Assembly (NCBI GenBank): GCA_003222385.1
Contig: QHVV01000047.1
Location: 12,576 to 46,224 of the forward strand
Reading direction: 5' to 3'
Source: Acidobacteriota bacterium
Lineage (GTDB): Bacteria; Acidobacteriota; Thermoanaerobaculia; UBA5066; Gp7-AA6
Length of the DNA: 33,649 nucleotides
Numbering within the stretch: the stretch's first letter is position 1; each line of letters begins with the position of its first letter. The notes under the pieces are model-generated. The model ran no database searches and was not told where the DNA came from. It saw only the letters and a program-made list of their open reading frames with translations. Shown piece after piece: positions 16,206 to 23,362 of the stretch. The position numbers and the translations under genes are program-made.

Positions 16206-17153
16206 TCACTGTTCAGAAAGCAACATTGAGACTGCGCCGCGGCGTTCGCTGCGCGAACGGCGGCTGAGAGATTTCAAACCGGGGCTTCCGATGGCCAGCG
16301 CCAGCGACGTCCCAAGCAGCAGAGCGCCGGTCGCGACGTGCGCCGTGGTGATCGCCACGTTCTTGCGGGAGACGACCGTCAGCGCCCCGAGCGCGATCTG
16401 CGCGAGAACGAGCGCTCCCAGAAAGAGGCCGGTCCTCCGGCGCCCCCCGCGGAACGCGGCGACGACCGTCGCGAAGACGAGAGCCGCGACGACGATCGCC
16501 CAGGCGCGATGCGCAAATGCGATCGCCACCGGAAACGAATCGAGCCGAGGCACGACGCGTCCGAGCGAAAGGGGGAAGTCCGGAATCGCGAGCCCGGCCT
16601 TCGTATGGCGCATGACCGCGCCGATCGCCAGCTGTAGGAAAACGGCGAAGACCGTGAGGGCCGCGAGACGCGTGAGCGGCTCCCGCTCCGCCGCCGCGGT
16701 CGGATCCCACCGGGGCGACGTGACCACGGCGATCGCGACCGTCAGGCAGAAGAAGGTCTGCGCCAGGCAGGCGTGCGCGACCGACACCGCCGTCGGCAGG
16801 AGGAAGATCACGGTCAAGCCGCCGAGGACGCCCTGTGCGACGACGGCGCCGACGGCGAGAAGGCCGAGGCGCCGGACCCAACGGCGCGGCTCCCGGCGTG
16901 CGAGCCAGACGGCGAGAACGACCGTCAGGATCCCGACGGTCGTCGCGACCATCCGGTGCCCGTGCTCGTAGAAGACGCCTCCGACCATCGGAGGCATGAC
17001 CTTTCCGTACGACAGCGGCCAGTCCGGGACGGAGAGGCCCGACTCGGTCGACGTCACGAGACCGCCCGCCACGATCAGCCCGAGCGTGGCGGCCGCCGTC
17101 ACGACGGCGAAGCGGTGCAGGGCGATGCTCCGCCCTTGGACGGCCTCACCCAT
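16206..17153 (-). CDS. ctaA: Haem A synthase (COX15/CtaA)
   Basis: 315 residues, eight hydrophobic segments in two similar halves. CtaA oxidises the C8 methyl group of haem O to a formyl group, giving haem A. The haem-ligand histidines of the family are visible: EHGHRMVAT and VAHACLAQ in the first half, FAHRAWAI and TTAHVATGALLLG in the second. Conserved TSTESGLSVPDWPL and TKAGLAIPDFPLSLG mark the two loops. It overlaps ctaD by eight bases (ATGGGTGA). A basic tail (SLSRRSRSERRG) at the C-terminus is not a family feature. Confidence 0.95.
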   Translation of the reverse strand: MGEAVQGRSIALHRFAVVTAAATLGLIVAGGLVTSTESGLSVPDWPLSYGKVMPPMVGGVFYEHGHRMVATTVGILTVVLAVWLARREPRRWVRRLGLLAVGAVVAQGVLGGLTVIFLLPTAVSVAHACLAQTFFCLTVAIAVVTSPRWDPTAAAEREPLTRLAALTVFAVFLQLAIGAVMRHTKAGLAIPDFPLSLGRVVPRLDSFPVAIAFAHRAWAIVVAALVFATVVAAFRGGRRRTGLFLGALVLAQIALGALTVVSRKNVAITTAHVATGALLLGTSLALAIGSPGLKSLSRRSRSERRGAVSMLLSEQ

Positions 17154-18924
17154 GGGCGGTGACCGGCCTTCCCGACGGAGGCTCGTTCTGGGGCCAGTGG
17201 TCGTCGGCGCCGCGCTCCGGCGCGCTGTACTCGTACGGCCCGCGGTAAACGGTCGGGATGTCGTGGAAGTTCTCGTGGGGCGGCGGCGACGACGTCTGCC
17301 ACTCGAGCGTGTTCGATCGCCACGGGTTGTCCCCCGCGGGCTGCCCGCGCCGCATCGAGAGGAAGAAGTTCAGGACGAGGATCACCTGGCCGACTCCGAG
17401 AACGAAGAGGGAGATCGTCATGAACTGGTTCATCGGCTGCAGGCCCTTCAGGTGCGCATACTGCGAGTAGTCGTAGATGCGCCTCTGCATCCCGCGCATG
17501 CCGAGGAAGTGCATCGGGAAGAAAACGCAGTTGAACGTGATGAAGGTGATCGCGAAATGGACTCTTCCCCACCGTTCGCTCATCTTCCGGCCGAACATCT
17601 TCGGGTACCAGAAGTAGAGCCCTGCGAAGGCGCCGAAGAGAGATCCTCCGAAGAGCACGTAGTGGATGTGCCCCACGATGAAGTACGTGTCGTGGATGTA
17701 GATGTCCACGGGCGTCGACGCCATGAAAATGCCGGACAGCCCGCCGATCACGAACATCGAGACGAAGCCGATCGCGTTCAGCATCGGCGTCGTGAAGTGG
17801 ATCGTGCCTCCCCAGAGGGTCCCCAGCCAGTTGAAGACCTTGATGGCCGAAGGCACCGCGATGACCATGGTCGAGATCATGAAGGTCGTCCCGAGGATCG
17901 GGTTCATTCCGCTCTGGAACATGTGGTGGCCCCACACGATCCAGCCGAGGCCGGCGATCCCTAGGATCGAGTAGGCCATCGCGCGGTAGCCGAAGATCGG
18001 CTTGCGGGAAAAGACCGGCAGGATCTCCGACGTGATCCCCATCGCCGGCAGGATCATGATGTAGACCTCGGGATGTCCGAAGAACCAGAAGAGGTGCTGC
18101 CAGAGGAGCGCCTGTCCCCCTCCCGCGTTCGTCAGGGGCTGGCCCGAGATGATCAACCCCTTCGGCAGAAAGAACGTCGTGCCGAGCACGCGATCGAACA
18201 GCAGCATGATCATGGCCCCGGAGAGGACCGGCAGCGCGAGGAGGAGCAGCACCGCCGTCACGAAGAGGGCCCAGACGGTCAGCGGCAGGCGGAAGAACGT
18301 CAGCCCCGGCGCGCGCAGGTTCAACACCGTGGTGATGAAGTTGACCGCGGTCAGGAGCGACGAGATTCCCAGCACGAGGAGGGCGAGCAGCCATAGAGTC
18401 TGCCCCTTCGGCTGCACGGCGGAGAGCGGCGCGTACGACGTCCAGCCCGACTGGGCGGCACCCCCCGTCACGAAGAAGGACCAGAGGATGAGGACGGCGC
18501 CGGGCACGGCCGTCCAGAACGAGAACATGTTGAGCGTCGGAAACGCCATGTCGCGCGCGCCGATCTGCAGCGGCACGACGAAGTTGCCGAACGCGCCGAT
18601 CAGGATCGGCATGATCGCGAAAAAGATCATGATCGTCGCGTGCATCGTGAAGAGCGAGTTGTAGAACTCCGGGAGCATCTGCCCGTTCGGCATCCCCTCC
18701 GGGGCGAGCTTGCCCATGAACGCGATCGGTCGCCCGGGCCAGGCGAGCTGCCAGCGCACGAGCGTCGCGAGCAGTCCGCCGATGACCAGCATGAAGAGTG
18801 CATAGAACAGGTACTGCTTCCCGATGACCTTGTGGTCCAGCGAGAAGATGTACTTGCGCCAGAACGACGTCGGCTCCGGATGGACTCCCGGCGGGAGCTC
18901 TCGGACGACGGCAATACTGCTCAT
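17146..18924 (-). CDS. ctaD: Cytochrome c oxidase subunit I (aa3/A-type)
   Basis: 592 residues starting MSSIAVV (ATG overlapping the ctaC TGA as ATGA), 12 or more helices. This is the catalytic subunit that reduces O2 at the haem a3/CuB site and pumps protons. Ligands can be placed: His95 (TMHATIMIF) and His421 for low-spin haem a, His419 (VGHIHYVLF) for haem a3, and His284, His333, His334 for CuB. The GHPEVY sequence holds the Glu286 gate and the cross-linked Tyr288, the mark of A1-type oxidases. The D-channel Asp (ARDMAFP, 125) and the K-channel Lys (SAIKVFNW, 362) are present. It ends before ctaA with an overlap and is not fused to subunit III. Confidence 0.97.
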   Translation of the reverse strand: MSSIAVVRELPPGVHPEPTSFWRKYIFSLDHKVIGKQYLFYALFMLVIGGLLATLVRWQLAWPGRPIAFMGKLAPEGMPNGQMLPEFYNSLFTMHATIMIFFAIMPILIGAFGNFVVPLQIGARDMAFPTLNMFSFWTAVPGAVLILWSFFVTGGAAQSGWTSYAPLSAVQPKGQTLWLLALLVLGISSLLTAVNFITTVLNLRAPGLTFFRLPLTVWALFVTAVLLLLALPVLSGAMIMLLFDRVLGTTFFLPKGLIISGQPLTNAGGGQALLWQHLFWFFGHPEVYIMILPAMGITSEILPVFSRKPIFGYRAMAYSILGIAGLGWIVWGHHMFQSGMNPILGTTFMISTMVIAVPSAIKVFNWLGTLWGGTIHFTTPMLNAIGFVSMFVIGGLSGIFMASTPVDIYIHDTYFIVGHIHYVLFGGSLFGAFAGLYFWYPKMFGRKMSERWGRVHFAITFITFNCVFFPMHFLGMRGMQRRIYDYSQYAHLKGLQPMNQFMTISLFVLGVGQVILVLNFFLSMRRGQPAGDNPWRSNTLEWQTSSPPPHENFHDIPTVYRGPYEYSAPERGADDHWPQNEPPSGRPVTAHG

Positions 18925-19679
18925 GAGGCATTCTCCTTGGCTTGCTCCGCCAGCCAGCGCTCGAACTCCTCGGGCGTCTCGACGGTGACGAAGCCCTTCA
19001 TGCGGAAGTGACCCAGGCCGCACAGCTCGGCGCAGGCGATCTCCCAGTGACCGACCCGCGTCGCTTCGAGCCAGATCCGCGTCGTCATCCCGGGCACCGC
19101 GTCCTGCTTCACCCGGAACTCGGGCAGGAAGAACGAGTGGATGACGTCCTTCGAGTGAAGCTCGACCACGAGCGGGCGTCCGACCGGAAAATGGAGCTGG
19201 TTCAAGGTGACCAGGTCGTCCGGCGTGCCGAGCTTTCCGTCCGGCCCGGGATATCGGATGTTCCAGGAGAACTGCTCCCCGATCACCTCGACGTGCATCG
19301 CCCCCCGCGGCATGTTCTGCTTGATTTCCGCCCAGCTGCGCCGGGAGAGGAGAGCCAGGATCACGCAGATCACGGCGGGGACGATCGTCCAGATGACCTC
19401 GAGCCGGTTCGATCCGTGCGTGTAGTGAGCGCGCCTTCCCTCGCGATGTCGATACCGGAAGAGGAAGAAGAGCAGGAGCGCCTCGACCAGGACGAAGATG
19501 GAGCCGGTGATCCAGAGGATCAGGTAGAAGAGGCCGTCGATCTTGCTCCCGAACGTCGCGACGTTCTCGGGAAGGCGGAGCCAGAAAGGAAGGGCCGAAG
19601 CGAGCGACGGCACCGCCGCCGCGCCGAGGACGCCCGAAGCGACCCGGAGCACCCGGCCTCGCGGCGCGATGCTCGCCAC
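18921..19679 (-). CDS. ctaC: Cytochrome c oxidase subunit II with CuA site
   Basis: 252 residues from a GTG start, ten bases after the lipoprotein gene. Subunit II takes electrons from a periplasmic donor through a dinuclear CuA centre. There is a hydrophobic N-terminus and two membrane helices (LFYLILWITGSIFVLVEALL, IWTIVPAVICVILALL). The cupredoxin domain has all CuA ligands: His181 (DVIHSFFLPEF) and Cys216-x-Glu-x-Cys220-x3-His224-x2-Met227 (CAELCGLGHFRM). There is no CXXCH cytochrome c extension at the C-terminus, so the electron donor must be a separate protein. Confidence 0.96.
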   Translation of the reverse strand: MASIAPRGRVLRVASGVLGAAAVPSLASALPFWLRLPENVATFGSKIDGLFYLILWITGSIFVLVEALLLFFLFRYRHREGRRAHYTHGSNRLEVIWTIVPAVICVILALLSRRSWAEIKQNMPRGAMHVEVIGEQFSWNIRYPGPDGKLGTPDDLVTLNQLHFPVGRPLVVELHSKDVIHSFFLPEFRVKQDAVPGMTTRIWLEATRVGHWEIACAELCGLGHFRMKGFVTVETPEEFERWLAEQAKENAS

Positions 19680-19689
19680 GGAGGCGGTC

Positions 19690-20502
19690 CTAACCCTTGA
19701 AGCTGAAGTCGACCGTCTTGGACTCCGATCCGCTGACCGTCACGTTCTGCGTCTGCGCGCCGTATTTCTCCTGCCAGGCCTCGATCACGTAGTTGCCGGG
19801 CGGCAGGTTCTTGATCTCGTACGTTCCCTGCTCGTTGGTGACCGCGAAGAAGGGATGGTTCAGGACGCCCGCGTAAGCCCCCATCCACTTGTGGACGTCG
19901 CACTTGAAGCGGACGGGCATCTCGACCGTGTCGAACTTCTTGATCGTCTCCATCCCCTTGAACGGCTGGCCGATGTTGAACTCCGGGTTCTTCTTCGGCA
20001 GCGCGTGGATGTTGTGGAGCGTCGAATCGCTGTTCAAGATCCTCAACGGCTGACCGGCCTGGATCCCGAAGATGTGGGGATGGTACTGGCATCCCTGCTG
20101 GTCGATCGTCACCGGCGTCGTGGGGGCCGGATAAGTGCCGGTCACCCCTTCCTTGACGTAGACGAACACCCACTGGAGCGTGTTGTTCGGATTGACCACG
20201 ACTTCCTGCGAGTAGACGGGAGTCGCGTGCGCCGACTTGCAGAAGGCGTCCGCCTCCATTTTGATCTTCTCCATGGTGGGAGCGGTTCCCGCGAATGAGA
20301 CCTTCCCGGTCACGGCCGCGCTGCCGGCGGCCGGCGCTCCGGCGGGCGCGGCGGCTGGAGCTCCCGCGGCCGGCGCTGCCGCGGCCGGCACCGGGGTCGC
20401 TTCCTCTTCGAGCAGGGCATCTTCGTCTTTTCCGCCGCCGCAGGCGACGAACGAGACGGGAACCGCGAGCGTCAGGAGCAGAACGAGCGCGCGCTTCGAC
20501 AT
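19690..20502 (-). CDS. Cupredoxin-like lipoprotein heading the oxidase operon
   Basis: 270 residues with a strong site (AAGGAGAG) before the ATG. Signal peptide and lipobox FVAC place Cys21 as the lipidated residue. An Ala/Pro-rich linker spans about residues 30-65. Domain one has NSDSTLHNIHALPKKNPEFN and MPVRFKCDVHKWMGAY: histidines 163/166 plus Cys201, His204 and Met207 form a C-x2-H-x2-M arrangement like a type 1 copper site. Domain two (about 215-270; NEQGTYEIKNLPPGNYVIEAW) resembles the carboxypeptidase regulatory-like beta domain. Position before ctaC suggests it could pass electrons to CuA or help copper delivery; this is inference. It could also be a non-metal structural lipoprotein, since Cys88 and Cys138 might form disulphides. 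Confidence 0.82.
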   Translation of the reverse strand: MSKRALVLLLTLAVPVSFVACGGGKDEDALLEEEATPVPAAAAPAAGAPAAAPAGAPAAGSAAVTGKVSFAGTAPTMEKIKMEADAFCKSAHATPVYSQEVVVNPNNTLQWVFVYVKEGVTGTYPAPTTPVTIDQQGCQYHPHIFGIQAGQPLRILNSDSTLHNIHALPKKNPEFNIGQPFKGMETIKKFDTVEMPVRFKCDVHKWMGAYAGVLNHPFFAVTNEQGTYEIKNLPPGNYVIEAWQEKYGAQTQNVTVSGSESKTVDFSFKG

Positions 20503-20520
20503 CGGCTCTCCTTCGAGAAA

Positions 20521-20616
20521 GGGGACAGACTTATTTTCTGACTACCAGGCGCGCCGCACGTCGCTTCCCAGAGCCGGGCAGATCATCGAGAATGCCGGGA
20601 AAATAAGTCTGTCCCC
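20521..20616. repeat. Palindromic element with 18-base terminal inverted repeats
   Basis: The ends GGGGACAGACTTATTTTC (20521-20538) and its exact complement GAAAATAAGTCTGTCCCC (20599-20616) enclose 60 bases. It lies 18 bases before the lipoprotein start, so it falls in the leader or promoter of the oxidase operon. The A/T-rich arms contrast with the surrounding GC-rich DNA. It resembles MITE/REP-type elements moved in trans, and no transposase gene is inside. Confidence 0.8.
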
Positions 20617-20726
20617 AAAAACCGCAATCCTGACCCCGCAAGACTCTGAACCGGGCGGATCATAGGAGAAGCGCGGACCGCATTTCAAGCCGAGCGAGGC
20701 GGGCTCTGGTATCGTGGCCCGGAGTC
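20617..20726. promoter_or_regulatory. Divergent promoter region between the oxidase operon and ccm cluster
   Basis: The 224-base gap 20503-20726 separates the divergent oxidase and ccm genes; the right half is free of the palindromic element and should carry promoters for both. I see no convincing -35/-10 pair; TATCGT near 20709 is a weak -10 candidate for ccmA. Shared control of both operons is plausible from the arrangement. Confidence 0.4.
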
Positions 20727-21374
20727 GTGGCTTCTGCGCGAATCGAGGCGGTCGACCTCTCGAAGTCGTTCGCGGGAGTCCCGCTCTTCGGCGGCGTTTC
20801 CTTCCTCCTCGACCGTGGAGTCCTCGCCGTCACGGGACCCAACGGCTCCGGGAAGACGACTCTCTTGAAGATCCTCGCGTCACTCATGCGTCCTTCGACG
20901 GGAACGGTTCGCGTCGAATCGGAAGGTCGAGAGCTCTCGCGCGACGAGCGGCGCTCCCGCGTGGGATGGTCCGGCCCCGATCTGGCCTTCTATCCCGAGC
21001 TGACCGCGGAACAGAACCTCGCATTCTTCCGGAGGGCGGCCGGCTTCGCCTCCGAGCGGCATGACCTCCGGACGCGCCTCGCCGCAGTGGGCCTCGACGG
21101 CTCCGGGACGGCGGTCGAACACTTCTCGACCGGCATGCGGCAGAGGCTGCGGATCGCGTTCTCGTTTCTTCTCGATCCCGATGTCGTGCTCTTGGACGAG
21201 CCGATGGCGGGTCTCGACGCCGACGGACGGGAGGCCGTCCACCGCGCCGTGGCGTCCGCGGCCCGAAGAGGTCCGGTGATCGCGGCCGCGACGGACCTGG
21301 AGGATTTGCCGCCGGCCGACGAGGTGCTCGAGATCCGCGGACGCGAAACGGTATCCGGAAAACCGAAACCGTGA
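20727..21374 (+). CDS. ccmA: Cytochrome c maturation ABC ATPase
   Basis: 215 residues from a GTG start. It has Walker A GPNGSGKTTLLKILA, the signature in HFSTGMRQRLRIAFSFLLDPDVVLLDEP (with FSTGM in place of LSGGQ, as in CcmA proteins), and the Walker B LLDEP followed by AGLDADG. In System I, CcmA hydrolyses ATP to release holo-CcmE from the CcmCD complex, with CcmB as its membrane partner. The ccmB start overlaps its stop as GTGA. Other small ABC ATPases could look similar, but the cluster settles the call. Confidence 0.92.
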   Translation: MASARIEAVDLSKSFAGVPLFGGVSFLLDRGVLAVTGPNGSGKTTLLKILASLMRPSTGTVRVESEGRELSRDERRSRVGWSGPDLAFYPELTAEQNLAFFRRAAGFASERHDLRTRLAAVGLDGSGTAVEHFSTGMRQRLRIAFSFLLDPDVVLLDEPMAGLDADGREAVHRAVASAARRGPVIAAATDLEDLPPADEVLEIRGRETVSGKPKP

Positions 21375-22057
21375 CGCCGACCCGGCTCGGCTTCTGGTCG
21401 CGAGCGTGGGCCGTCTGCGCCAAGGATGCTGCGCAGGAGGGGAAGCGGCGCATCGCGCTCGGATCGATCCTCTTTTTCGCGGCGACCGCTCTCGCGCTCG
21501 TCTCCTACGCGGTCGGACCCTTCGGGCTTCCGGCGGACGCGAGGGCCAGTCTCGACGCTGCCCTCCTCTGGATCATCCTTTTCTTTTCGGCGGCGACCGG
21601 CCTGCCGCGGGCCCTCGTGAGAGAGGAGGAGACCGGCACGGGCCTTGCGCTGCGCGCGGTCGCACCGGGCGCCGTCGTGATCGCCGGAAAGGCGGCGTTC
21701 AACTTCCTCCTCTTCCTCGCGATCGCCGCGCTCTCGGTTCCGACTTTCGCCGTGCTCCTCGAGTGGCGCATCGAGTCGTCGGCCGCGCTGGTCGCCGTCG
21801 TCCTGCTGGGAGGCGTCGGGCTCTCGATCGTCTCGACGTTTCTCTCCGCTCTCGTGGCCCGCGCCGGCCAGCGCAACGTTCTTTTTCTCGTCGTCTCGTT
21901 TCCCCTTCTCGCGCCTCTCCTCCTGCCGGCGATCGCCGCCACGGTCGCCGCGTCGCAAGGATCTTTCGCGGCGGCGCCGCTGCGCGTCCTCGTGGCCTAC
22001 GACGGCGCAGCGACGTGCGCCGCGTATCTCCTGGCCGGAGCGGCGTGGGAGGATTGA
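21371..22057 (+). CDS. ccmB: Cytochrome c maturation permease
   Basis: 228 residues, GTG start overlapping the ccmA TGA (GTGA), six hydrophobic segments. It has the CcmB features DAAQEGKRRIALGSILFFA, LLWIILFFSAATGLPRALVREEETGTG, VLLGGVGLSIVSTFLSAL and NVLFLVVSFPLLAPLLLPAI. CcmB is the membrane partner of CcmA. A short hairpin repeat sits between its stop and ccmC. Confidence 0.9.
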   Translation: MTPTRLGFWSRAWAVCAKDAAQEGKRRIALGSILFFAATALALVSYAVGPFGLPADARASLDAALLWIILFFSAATGLPRALVREEETGTGLALRAVAPGAVVIAGKAAFNFLLFLAIAALSVPTFAVLLEWRIESSAALVAVVLLGGVGLSIVSTFLSALVARAGQRNVLFLVVSFPLLAPLLLPAIAATVAASQGSFAAAPLRVLVAYDGAATCAAYLLAGAAWED

Positions 22058-22072
22058 CACTGCGAATGCCGC

Positions 22073-22099
22073 GGGGACAGGCCCTGCGGGCCTGCACCC
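22073..22099 (+). repeat. Dispersed hairpin repeat, copy 1
   Basis: GGGGACAGGCCCTGCGGGCCTGCACCC. The core CAGGCCC-TGC-GGGCCTG is a perfect 7-base stem with a 3-base loop. It sits 21 bases before the ccmC ATG within the ccm cluster and so would be in the mRNA. Confidence 0.75.
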
Positions 22100-22119
22100 G
22101 CCGCAGTTCATGAGGAACG

Positions 22120-22767
22120 ATGAAACTTCTGAAACTTCTGCTCCTTCCCTACATGGCGGCGGTGATCGCGGGCGCATTCCTCTGGGTCGAGCCGGCGGAG
22201 GGATTCCTCGGCGAGTCGTCGCGGATCGTCTTCTTCCACGTTCCGTGCGCCTGGACGGCGGCGCTCGCGTTTCTGGTGGCCGCCGGATATTCGCTCGCCT
22301 ATCTTCTCTCGAGAAACGCCCGCTTCGACTCTGTCGCCCATGCCGCCGTCCGGCTGGGACTGCTCTTCGCGGCGCTGACCCTCGTGACCGGATCGCTCTT
22401 CGCGCGCATCATGTGGGGATCGTTCTGGAACTGGGACCCGAGGGAGTCCTCGTACCTGCTCCTCCTCTTTCTCTACGGGGCGTACCTCTTTCTCCGCGCG
22501 GCCGTGGATGACCCCGAGCGCCGTGCCCGAATCGCCGCCGCGTATGCGCTCTTCTCGGCGGTGCTGATGCCCTTCCTGGTGTTCGTGGTGCCGCGCGTGA
22601 CCCGATCGCTCCATCCCCAGACGGTCATCAACCCGCAGGGGAAGATCCTGATGGACACTCCGACGAAGACCGTATTCTTCGCCGGGCTCCTCGGGTTCAC
22701 CGCGCTCTTCCTCTGGCTGCTCGAGCTGGAAGCTCGCGGGGCGCGCGTCCGACAGCCCACGAATTGA
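22120..22767 (+). CDS. ccmC: Haem export/delivery protein CcmC
   Basis: 215 residues, six helices. CcmC presents haem to CcmE with the WWD loop; here WGSFWNWDPRESSYLLLLFL. The flanking haem-ligand histidines are FFHVPCAW and TRSLHPQTV. The start ATG follows GAGGAACG. The start codons lie in a nine-base direct repeat (AAACTTCTG twice) that encodes KLLKLL. The larger frame starting at 22110 is a shadow. It follows the hairpin repeat and lies 66 bases before ccmD. Confidence 0.94.
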   Translation: MKLLKLLLLPYMAAVIAGAFLWVEPAEGFLGESSRIVFFHVPCAWTAALAFLVAAGYSLAYLLSRNARFDSVAHAAVRLGLLFAALTLVTGSLFARIMWGSFWNWDPRESSYLLLLFLYGAYLFLRAAVDDPERRARIAAAYALFSAVLMPFLVFVVPRVTRSLHPQTVINPQGKILMDTPTKTVFFAGLLGFTALFLWLLELEARGARVRQPTN

Positions 22768-22833
22768 CGCCGACTCGAATCTCCGGCCGGCGAAAGCGTT
22801 GATTTCCAGAGGCAGAGAAGGAAGAATCGTTCG

Positions 22834-22944
22834 GTGAGCAGCCTGGGCTTTCTCGCGGCGGTCAACATCGTCATCTGGATCGGGCTCTTCTTCTACGTCT
22901 GGCGGCTCGACCGGCGCCTGACCGAACGGGAGCGGGACCGGTGA
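22834..22944 (+). CDS. ccmD: CcmD-like small membrane protein, 36 residues
   Basis: Too short for the track. GTG start at 22834; the stop overlaps the ccmE start as GTGA. Sequence: SSLGFLAAVNIVIWIGLFFYVWRLDRR then LTEREREDR-like charged tail (LTERERDR). One transmembrane helix with a YVWRLDRR-type basic edge matches CcmD, which holds CcmC and CcmE together. The position between ccmC and ccmE supports the call. Confidence 0.82.
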   Translation: MSSLGFLAAVNIVIWIGLFFYVWRLDRRLTERERDR

Positions 22945-23348
22945 AGAGGGGATACTGGATCGCGGCCGGGCTGGCGGTCGTCTTCGTCCTTCTGGGCGTG
23001 ACGTCCTTCACGAAAACGCTGACGCCGTACGTGACGTTCGACGAGGCGCGAAAGGCGCGCGGCGTCGTCCAGGTCATGGGCGGCCTCGACAAGACCAGCG
23101 ATCGGTACGACACCACCACGCAGCGGCTCTCGTTCGACCTCGTGGACGAGAAGGGCCGCCGGATGCCGGTCATCTACGGCGGCATTCGCCCCGCGAACTT
23201 CAAGGACGCGATCTCGATCGTGGCCATCGGTCGCTACCACGAGGGCCGGATCGACGCCGAGAAGCTCCTCGTGAAGTGCCCTTCCAAGTACCAGGGCGCG
23301 GAAGTCGAGAGAGCGTACCGCTCCGCGCGGCCGCCGTCGAAATCGTAA
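22941..23348 (+). CDS. ccmE: Cytochrome c haem chaperone CcmE, cysteine variant
   Basis: 135 residues from a GTG start, single N-terminal helix (GYWIAAGLAVVFVLLGVTSF) then the OB-fold: LTPYVTFDEARKARGVVQVMGGL, LSFDLVDEKGRRMPVIYGGIRPANFKDA, SIVAIGRYHEGRIDAEKLLVKCPSKY. In typical CcmE the haem is bound by a histidine in HxxxY; here the position holds Cys113 in CPSKY (C-x3-Y). This CxxxY type is the known variant from archaea and some bacteria. The protein carries haem from CcmC to CcmF. A short basic tail follows. Confidence 0.93.
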   Translation: MKRGYWIAAGLAVVFVLLGVTSFTKTLTPYVTFDEARKARGVVQVMGGLDKTSDRYDTTTQRLSFDLVDEKGRRMPVIYGGIRPANFKDAISIVAIGRYHEGRIDAEKLLVKCPSKYQGAEVERAYRSARPPSKS

Positions 23349-23362
23349 GGAGCGCTCTCGCG

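Noticed and set aside
16242-16262. CGTTCGC-TGC-GCGAACG palindrome as a regulatory site or terminator
   Set aside because: It lies inside the 3' end of ctaA coding sequence, with ctaB starting soon after; short palindromes are expected in GC-rich coding DNA.
17325-17350. GTCCCCCGCGGGCTGCCC as a further hairpin-repeat copy
   Set aside because: It lies inside ctaD coding sequence and lacks the GGGGACAGG/CCTGCACCC arms.
20990-22177. 395-residue minus-strand ORF
   Set aside because: Antisense to ccmA and ccmB; no similarity, highly Arg/Glu-rich.
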